From contig JALTHV010000252.1 in the NCBI GenBank assembly GCA_027004315.1, forward strand, positions 1-7,923: a stretch of DNA of 7,923 nucleotides. Reading direction: 5' to 3'. Positions 1 through 3,879 of the stretch are shown one piece after another. Under the pieces are notes generated by a model, which was given only the letters and a program-made list of their open reading frames with translations, ran no database searches and was not told where the DNA came from. Made by a program: the position numbers and the translations under genes. The stretch is from Deltaproteobacteria bacterium (GTDB lineage: Bacteria; Desulfobacterota; Dissulfuribacteria; Dissulfuribacterales; UBA3076). Numbering within the stretch: the stretch's first letter is position 1; every line of letters begins with the position of its first letter.

Positions 1-184
1 AAATGCCCACGGACTATCCGTAATTTTACCAGTCCAGGACCTACTGCATAATAATCAGATCCATCCTGGATTTCATGGCCAAAAAAATAACATTTTAGAA
101 GATACTTGCAGAAATAGAGAGATATCCATGTCTTTTTTTATGTAAGGTCCTGAAATCTTTCATCCGTATTTTTTCTCAGTCCGC
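1..184. other. Upstream intergenic or gene-tail region, nothing firm
   Basis: No complete gene is visible here. There are two small perfect hairpins, ACGGA-CTA-TCCGT at 9-21 and ATCCA-TCC-TGGAT at 59-71. Each has a 5-bp stem, and neither is followed by a clear T tract, so I do not call them terminators. T-rich runs at 132-139 and around 170-176 are not preceded by a convincing stem. The region probably separates the dcw promoter from an unrelated upstream gene. Confidence 0.4.
2..145 (+). CDS. Possible 3' end of an upstream gene (partial, unidentified)
   Basis: One + strand frame is open from the window edge for 47 codons and ends at TAA 143-145. The translation begins NAHGLSVILPVQDLLHNNQ and ends SFFM. 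I recognise no family in it. Another frame is also open from the edge but stops after 16 codons (TAA 49-51), so openness alone is weak evidence. If real, it is the C-terminus of a gene read in the same direction as the dcw cluster and ending about 40 bases before the mraZ promoter. It could equally be non-coding sequence that happens to lack stops. Confidence 0.22.
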   Translation, partial: NAHGLSVILPVQDLLHNNQIHPGFHGQKNNILEDTCRNREISMSFFM

Positions 185-214
185 TTGACAGATAGATTCC
201 GGTTTCTATATAGT
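185..214 (+). promoter_or_regulatory. Sigma70-type promoter of the dcw operon (PmraZ)
   Basis: A perfect -35 hexamer TTGACA lies at 185-190. The -10 is either TATATA at 207-212 (16-base spacer) or TATAGT at 209-214 (18-base spacer). Transcription would start near 218-222, leaving a leader of about 35 bases before the GTG start of mraZ. This is the only strong promoter I can see ahead of the tightly packed genes, so it probably drives the whole cluster. Its -10 element runs into the direct-repeat array, which fits repression by MraZ. Confidence 0.75.
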
Positions 215-250
215 GGTATGAAGTGGTATGAAGTGGGATAAAGGGGTATA
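211..250 (+). promoter_or_regulatory. Putative MraZ operator: four 10-bp direct repeats
   Basis: Four tandem 10-mers occupy 211-250: tagtggtatg, aagtggtatg, aagtgggata and aaggggtata. The G-rich cores are at 214-218, 224-228, 234-238 and 244-248, an exact 10-base period. In Escherichia coli MraZ is known to bind TGGGN direct repeats separated by 5 bases, which is the same period, and to repress its own promoter. The third repeat matches that core (TGGGA); the first two have TGGTA and the fourth GGGTA. The array overlaps the -10 region and the expected transcription start, and the last unit contains the G-rich stretch (243-246) that probably serves as the mraZ ribosome binding site. Autorepression is inferred from this layout. 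Confidence 0.75.
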
Positions 251-255
251 GAGTT

Positions 256-705
256 GTGTTCAGAGGACGGTCGGCCCATGTTCTGGATGCCAAAGGGCGT
301 CTCAGCATTCCAAGCCGCTTTAGGGAAGTCTTGAGGGTAAAATACGACGGCCCTTTGATAGTCACTAACCTGCGCTCTTGTCTTGCAGCATATCCCTTTG
401 AGGAGTGGCGTAAAATAGAGGAGCAGTTTAGCCGCTTTCAATTCGGACCTCCCAACATCTTATCGTTTAAAAGATATCTGCTGGGAGCAGCAACAGAGTG
501 CCCACTGGATGGCCAGGGGAGGATATTGATTCCTGCCAGGCTCCGGGAAGAGGCAGGATTGACCAGAGAATTGGTCCTGTCGGGCATGCTCAGCTATTTT
601 GAAATCTGGGCCAAGGACCTCCTAGACAAAGAACTGCAACATACAAAGGAAAACTTTGACCTCTACAGCACCAGCATCTTCTCTCAGATCGGGACCGGCA
701 ACTAA
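256..705 (+). CDS. mraZ: Transcriptional regulator MraZ
   Basis: MraZ is the DNA-binding regulator at the head of dcw clusters; it forms ring-shaped oligomers and acts on its own promoter. The 149-residue product has the two tandem SpoVT/AbrB-like halves of the family. The first contains LDAKGRLSIPSRFRE (residues 10-24) and the second LDGQGRILIPARLRE (84-98). The length is typical. The start is GTG at 256, giving MFRGRSAHVLDAKGR, which matches the conserved MraZ N-terminus. The G-rich run AAGGGG at 241-246 sits 9 bases upstream as ribosome binding site. The 3' end overlaps the rsmH start by 50 bases. A strong promoter and a four-unit repeat array of the MraZ-box type lie immediately upstream, which supports autoregulation. 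Identification is firm. Confidence 0.96.
   Translation: MFRGRSAHVLDAKGRLSIPSRFREVLRVKYDGPLIVTNLRSCLAAYPFEEWRKIEEQFSRFQFGPPNILSFKRYLLGAATECPLDGQGRILIPARLREEAGLTRELVLSGMLSYFEIWAKDLLDKELQHTKENFDLYSTSIFSQIGTGN
645..658 (+). promoter_or_regulatory. Ribosome binding site and TTG start of rsmH inside mraZ
   Basis: AAAGGA (645-650) is followed after 5 bases by TTG (656-658). No ATG or GTG occurs in frame between here and ATG 731, and that ATG lacks a Shine-Dalgarno sequence at a usable distance. This decides the start in favour of TTG within the mraZ coding region. Confidence 0.6.
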
Positions 706-1684
706 AGATGGGGTTATACATATCCCTGTAATGGTTTCCGAGGTACTGGAAGGCCTGTCAATAAGGCCTGGTGGGACCTATGTCGATGCGACACTGGGCA
801 TGGGAGGCCACACGGAGGCCATGCTGTCGAGATGCCCTGAGGTCAAACTGGTCCTTGGCCTTGACTGTGATGCAGAGGTCATAAAATATGCCAAAGCCAG
901 GTTGGGCCCTCTCGCTAATAAGGTCCGATTTGTCTGCAGCAACTTCATTCATCTCCCTGATGTCCTCTCTTCTGAGGGTATAGGGCAGGTTGACGGGATA
1001 CTCATGGACCTCGGGCTGTCCTCGTTCCAGTTGGAGACCAGCGGGAGGGGCTTTAGTTTTTTTAGGGAAGAGCCCCTAGATATGCGTATGGATTCCTTGG
1101 GGACAGTGACGGCTGCAAATATGGTCAACAGACTCTCTGTCAAGAGACTGACCGAACTTATCTGGACGTATGGACAAGAAAGATGGGCAAAGAGGATTGC
1201 CAGACATATATATGACAGGAGGAAGAGAACTCCGATTCTCACCTCTACAGACCTGGCAGAGGTGATCGCCCATGCCATTCCCAGGAGATATCATCCTCGC
1301 CGAATCCACCCGGCTACCCGGACCTTCCAGGCCATCCGGATCGCAGTGAACAGAGAGCTTGACAACCTTAAAGAGGCCCTTGGCTCTTTCTCCTCTTGTC
1401 TGAGGCCCGGCGGACGCCTGTGTATTATTTCGTTTCATTCTCTGGAAGATCGCCTGGTAAAGACTGCCTTCAGGGAGGATGTCAGATTGGAGGTCTTGAC
1501 AAAGAAACCTATGGCACCAGGTCCTGATGAGATACGCCATAATGTCAGGGCACGGAGTGCCAAGCTGAGAATTGCTCAGCGTATAGACAATGATCAAACT
1601 ACACGTAACCAATCACACGATAATGAGCAGACCATTTTGCAGGAGCAGTATAACTTTGGTGTGGACAGTGTAACTTCTCAATAA
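656..1684 (+). CDS. rsmH: 16S rRNA (cytosine(1402)-N(4))-methyltransferase RsmH
   Basis: RsmH (MraW) uses S-adenosylmethionine to methylate the exocyclic amine of C1402 in the 16S rRNA decoding centre. Visible motifs are HIPVMVSEVLEGL (22-34), the SAM-binding VDATLGMGGHT (43-53), MDLGLSSFQL (117-126), EPLDMRMD (139-146), HPATRTFQAIRIAVNREL (218-235), ISFHSLEDRLVK (258-269) and RSAKLRIAQRI (300-310), where the family usually ends. I take TTG at 656 as the start: AAAGGA at 645-650 lies 5 bases upstream, and the only later in-frame ATG (731) would remove the conserved HIPV and has no good ribosome binding site. This gives a 50-base overlap with mraZ and suggests coupling. About 32 residues extend past the normal C-terminus. 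The last four (VTSQ) and the stop codon at 1682-1684 lie within an inserted foldback element, so the natural C-terminus has been altered. The methyltransferase domain itself looks intact. Confidence 0.95.
   Translation: MTSTAPASSLRSGPATKDGVIHIPVMVSEVLEGLSIRPGGTYVDATLGMGGHTEAMLSRCPEVKLVLGLDCDAEVIKYAKARLGPLANKVRFVCSNFIHLPDVLSSEGIGQVDGILMDLGLSSFQLETSGRGFSFFREEPLDMRMDSLGTVTAANMVNRLSVKRLTELIWTYGQERWAKRIARHIYDRRKRTPILTSTDLAEVIAHAIPRRYHPRRIHPATRTFQAIRIAVNRELDNLKEALGSFSSCLRPGGRLCIISFHSLEDRLVKTAFREDVRLEVLTKKPMAPGPDEIRHNVRARSAKLRIAQRIDNDQTTRNQSHDNEQTILQEQYNFGVDSVTSQ
1662..1669. repeat. Target site duplication, left copy
   Basis: TGGACAGT directly precedes the left terminal inverted repeat and is repeated exactly at 1925-1932 after the right one. 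The match extends one more base (G) if the element edge is drawn one base differently, so the duplication is 8 or 9 bp. This copy codes for residues near the end of RsmH (D337, S338). Confidence 0.8.
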
Positions 1685-1924
1685 GTGGAGGCTTCATTTG
1701 GGTAACCGATCACAGGGTGCTTCTTTTTCCAACATGCTATCGCCCCTTGTTTTCTAAGGTTTTTGCAGCATAGGACCCTCCCTGTTCTCCTCCGCTGCGC
1801 TCTGGAGCCAGGGTTTCCAATGCTGCAAAAACCAAGAAAACTACAGGGCTAACGCAAATCGTTTCCAAAAGAAGCACCCTGTGATCGGTTACATCGAAGT
1901 TGCCAGGACTTATTGAGAAGTTAC
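1670..1924. mobile_element. Foldback MITE-like element, 255 bp, non-coding
   Basis: Nearly the whole rsmH-ftsL gap is one long interrupted palindrome centred near 1797. Its ends are perfect 17-bp inverted repeats, GTAACTTCTCAATAAGT (1670-1686) and its complement (1908-1924). Further in come perfect arms of 26 bp (1702-1727 with 1867-1892), 7 bp (1749-1755 with 1835-1841) and 14 bp (1758-1771 with 1820-1833). The element is bracketed by an 8-bp direct repeat, TGGACAGT, as expected of a target site duplication. It is too short for a transposase gene and has no credible ORF, so it would be a MITE moved in trans. IS66-family elements typically have ends beginning GTAA and make 8-bp duplications, so an IS66-type transposase is the best guess, unproven. 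In the operon transcript the RNA would form a very long hairpin. Confidence 0.85.
1702..1892. repeat. Inner palindrome of the foldback element
   Basis: The perfect 26-bp inverted repeat arms are 1702-1727 and 1867-1892. The left arm begins GTAACCGATCACAGGG, sharing its first five bases with the outer terminus of the element. The interior continues with 7-bp and 14-bp arms and a GC-rich apex around 1790-1805. I see no convincing target duplication around this inner block, so I treat it as part of the 255-bp element. An older 191-bp element nested within a larger one remains possible. Confidence 0.75.
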
Positions 1925-1932
1925 TGGACAGT
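1925..1932. repeat. Target site duplication, right copy
   Basis: TGGACAGT immediately follows the right terminal inverted repeat and matches 1662-1669. Removing 1670-1932 joins the rsmH frame (GTG GAC AGT) to GAC ATA TCC and reconstructs a plausible empty site. Confidence 0.8.
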
Positions 1933-1954
1933 GACATATCCATTTGGTTTTTGA

Positions 1955-1973
1955 ATAGGAGGAAGAAGAGATG
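1955..1973 (+). promoter_or_regulatory. Strong ribosome binding site of ftsL
   Basis: AGGAGGAAG at 1957-1965 lies a few bases upstream of ATG 1971, the best Shine-Dalgarno match in the window. It lies downstream of the inserted element and so was left intact. It supports ATG 1971 over the internal ATG at 2052. Confidence 0.75.
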
Positions 1974-2333
1974 GGTCCTCGATCAGCAACTCTCAGGATA
2001 CCTCAGAGACGTCTATATGATTCGCTATCAAAAAAAAATCGTGCCTACAGCATGGGCTTTTTATCAAAAGTACTCAAGATAGTCAGACGGGAGACGATTG
2101 CCTCCATATTTATTGTGGCCTTATTGATCCTGGGCCTTTGGACCAGCTATAAAATCCACAATATCTCAAGAGACATTGCCTCCGTCCATATAGAAGAGAA
2201 TCGCCTCATGGCCCAAAGACAGGATCTCAAGTCCCAGGAGGCCCGGCTTAAGGCAGTCAGTCGTATGAAGAAGATAGGAAGAGAACTGAGACTTCATCCA
2301 CCTGCGGATAGTCAAATAATATACCTTAGGTGA
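1971..2333 (+). CDS. ftsL: Cell division protein FtsL
   Basis: FtsL is a small bitopic inner-membrane protein that, with FtsB and FtsQ, activates the FtsW-FtsI septal synthase. The 120-residue product has a basic cytoplasmic N-terminus (residues 1-42), one hydrophobic membrane segment at about 43-60 (IASIFIVALLILGLW), a charged heptad-like segment at about 61-100 expected to form the periplasmic coiled coil, and the family-like tail MKKIGRELRLHPPADSQ followed by IIYLR. Sequence conservation in FtsL is always low, so the call rests on topology, the tail and the position between rsmH and ftsI. ATG 1971 has an excellent ribosome binding site; ATG 2052 would give a 93-residue version that still has the membrane segment. 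The stop is 13 bases before ftsI. The promoter-proximal side now carries a foldback insertion, which may affect expression. Confidence 0.85.
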   Translation: MGPRSATLRIPQRRLYDSLSKKNRAYSMGFLSKVLKIVRRETIASIFIVALLILGLWTSYKIHNISRDIASVHIEENRLMAQRQDLKSQEARLKAVSRMKKIGRELRLHPPADSQIIYLR

Positions 2334-2346
2334 CTGTGAAGGCTAC

Positions 2347-3876
2347 ATGGATCTCCTCTTCAGGATCAGAAAAATCCTGTACCTCTTTGGTGTGGTGACT
2401 CTCGTGGTCCTTGCCGTGTCAATTATTGATAACTCTGATCTATTTTCACATGAAGAGAGCGATTCTTATTCCCTGGGAACTTCATATAGAGGGACAATCC
2501 TTGATAGGTCAGGAACGATTTTTGCCGTGAGCCAAAGATGTATCTCTGCCTTTGCAAGGCCTTCGCTTTTATCAAGAGACAGAGACTGGATACCACAGGT
2601 GTCTAAGATCCTTGGGCTCAATCCAAAGGCTATTACAAATTTATTGACAGGGGCACAGGACCTTATCTGGCTAAAGGACGGTCTCTCTGCAAAGGAATAT
2701 ATGGAACTCAAAGAGAGACAGCTTGATGGGATAGAAACGGTAGAGAGATATAGAAGGATATATCCTTACGGTATGCTTGCCTCCCCGCTTTTGGGATTTG
2801 TTGGCCATGATGGAAGGGGCCTGGAGGGAGTTGAATACACATATGATAGATTATTGAGCCGAAATAATTCGCATCAATCCTCTGCAAGTGGGCAGGAACT
2901 TACACTCACCATCGAAAGGGGTATCCAGCTATCAGCAGAAAGAGAGCTCTCCAGGCAGATCAAAAGGCTCAGGGCCAATAGAGGCTGTTTTGTCATAATG
3001 GATGTTAAAGATGGCGAAATCCTTGCCCTAGCAAGCATACCTTCCTGGGACCCAAGGCGTTTTTGGGAGATACCTACCACAAAGATTGTCAACTATGCCC
3101 TGCAAGATGATGTTGATCCGGCAGTTCTTATACCTGTTCTGAGCTGGATAGCTAGACAGGCCGGCCCGCCAGGTTCAGAAATTCGCTGCCAGGATGAGAA
3201 AGAAAAGTCACCTAAATGGAAATGGAAGGCTATAGATGACGGCCTGGTCCTGTGGGGACCATGGACAAAAGGGGATCCTGGGAATTCTATCCCATGTAAG
3301 GATCTTTCAAGAGATCTCTGGGATCTGGGATTTGGTCAACTTACAGGCATTGACCTCCCTGGCGAATGCCAGGGCGGCCTGCCATCGTCTTTTTTAGGTA
3401 CAGACGGCCATGTGCTGTACAGAGGTATCACAGCTAATTCGATCCAGGTACTGAGGGCCTTCTCTGCCCTGATAAATGGGAATAAATTAGTAAGACCACA
3501 CGTGGCCTTGAGGGGTCCAAATGGATTCTCTACCACTAGACCCTTTACTCTAAAAGGGCAAGGCCAGGCGAAGATTTCCTGGCTGACAGAGGGACAGATA
3601 CTGAAATTGCGAAAGAGGCTTGCAGTCCAAAGAGGGCCTTCTCTTGCGAGTATACTCTGGAACAGTAATAAAAAAACGCCATCTCCTCCGTCTGCCCGAT
3701 CTCCAGCCCAGGTCATAGCCCTGGGATTTTGGCCTGCTGATACACCAAAGGTAAGCTACATCTTTTTACTCGATGGCGTAAAGCTAGACCCTCGGGATCG
3801 CCGTGGCATCCTGGGCCGGCCCTTGAGGGTGGTAAAAGAGGCAGCCCAATTGCCAATGGGTAATGCCGTCGAATAG
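2347..3876 (+). CDS. ftsI: FtsI/PBP3-like class B penicillin-binding protein, active-site motifs missing
   Basis: By position and fold this is FtsI, the septal peptidoglycan transpeptidase partner of FtsW. Residues about 10-27 form one membrane anchor. The pedestal region has RGTILDRSGTIFAVS (48-62), PLLGFVGHDGRGLEGVE (147-163) and LTLTIERGIQ (185-194). The transpeptidase fold shows VIMDVKDGEILALASIPSWDP (216-235, one residue trimmed at the start), LGFGQLTGIDLPGE (327-340), GITANSIQVLRAFSALINGN (360-379) and GFWPAD (460-465). The catalytic motifs are not there. Where EPGSTFK (SxxK) should be, the protein reads DPAVLIP (257-263). No SxN is found before LGFG, and the segment is shortened. KTG is replaced by KTP (443-445). 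At 509 residues it is shorter than E. coli FtsI (588). The frame is intact, so a pseudoenzyme with a structural divisome role is more likely than a dead gene. The start ATG 2347 has GAAGG (2338-2342) close upstream. Confidence 0.88.
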   Translation: MDLLFRIRKILYLFGVVTLVVLAVSIIDNSDLFSHEESDSYSLGTSYRGTILDRSGTIFAVSQRCISAFARPSLLSRDRDWIPQVSKILGLNPKAITNLLTGAQDLIWLKDGLSAKEYMELKERQLDGIETVERYRRIYPYGMLASPLLGFVGHDGRGLEGVEYTYDRLLSRNNSHQSSASGQELTLTIERGIQLSAERELSRQIKRLRANRGCFVIMDVKDGEILALASIPSWDPRRFWEIPTTKIVNYALQDDVDPAVLIPVLSWIARQAGPPGSEIRCQDEKEKSPKWKWKAIDDGLVLWGPWTKGDPGNSIPCKDLSRDLWDLGFGQLTGIDLPGECQGGLPSSFLGTDGHVLYRGITANSIQVLRAFSALINGNKLVRPHVALRGPNGFSTTRPFTLKGQGQAKISWLTEGQILKLRKRLAVQRGPSLASILWNSNKKTPSPPSARSPAQVIALGFWPADTPKVSYIFLLDGVKLDPRDRRGILGRPLRVVKEAAQLPMGNAVE

Positions 3877-3879
3877 TGA

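Noticed and set aside
9..71. Two small hairpins (9-21 and 59-71) as terminators of an upstream gene
   Set aside because: They have 5-bp stems and no proper T tract; such hairpins are expected by chance.
1709..1892. CRP-like half sites (GATCACA and TGTGATC)
   Set aside because: The two halves lie on opposite arms more than 150 bases apart, as a by-product of the palindrome, and no TGTGA-N6-TCACA site is formed.
1670..1924. Intrinsic transcription terminator
   Set aside because: The stem is far too long, the loop side is complex and no U tract follows the right arm. The target duplication and terminal repeats explain it better as a mobile element.
1737..1943. 68-codon minus-strand ORF inside the foldback element
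   Set aside because: It is built mostly from palindrome sequence, has no ribosome binding site or recognisable motif, and is too short to be a transposase.
1900..2082. 60-codon + strand ORF starting with TTG
   Set aside because: It starts inside the foldback element and overlaps ftsL in another frame. It is best read as the remnant of the pre-insertion rsmH frame, with no sign of being an independent gene.
2052..2333. Shorter ftsL starting at ATG 2052
   Set aside because: It lacks a Shine-Dalgarno sequence as good as AGGAGGAAG ahead of ATG 1971. It is kept only as an alternative.
2347..3876. ftsI as a frameshifted or decaying pseudogene
   Set aside because: No internal stops or frame changes are present. 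Non-catalytic landmarks before, between and after the missing motifs remain in one frame, and flanking spacing is operon-like.
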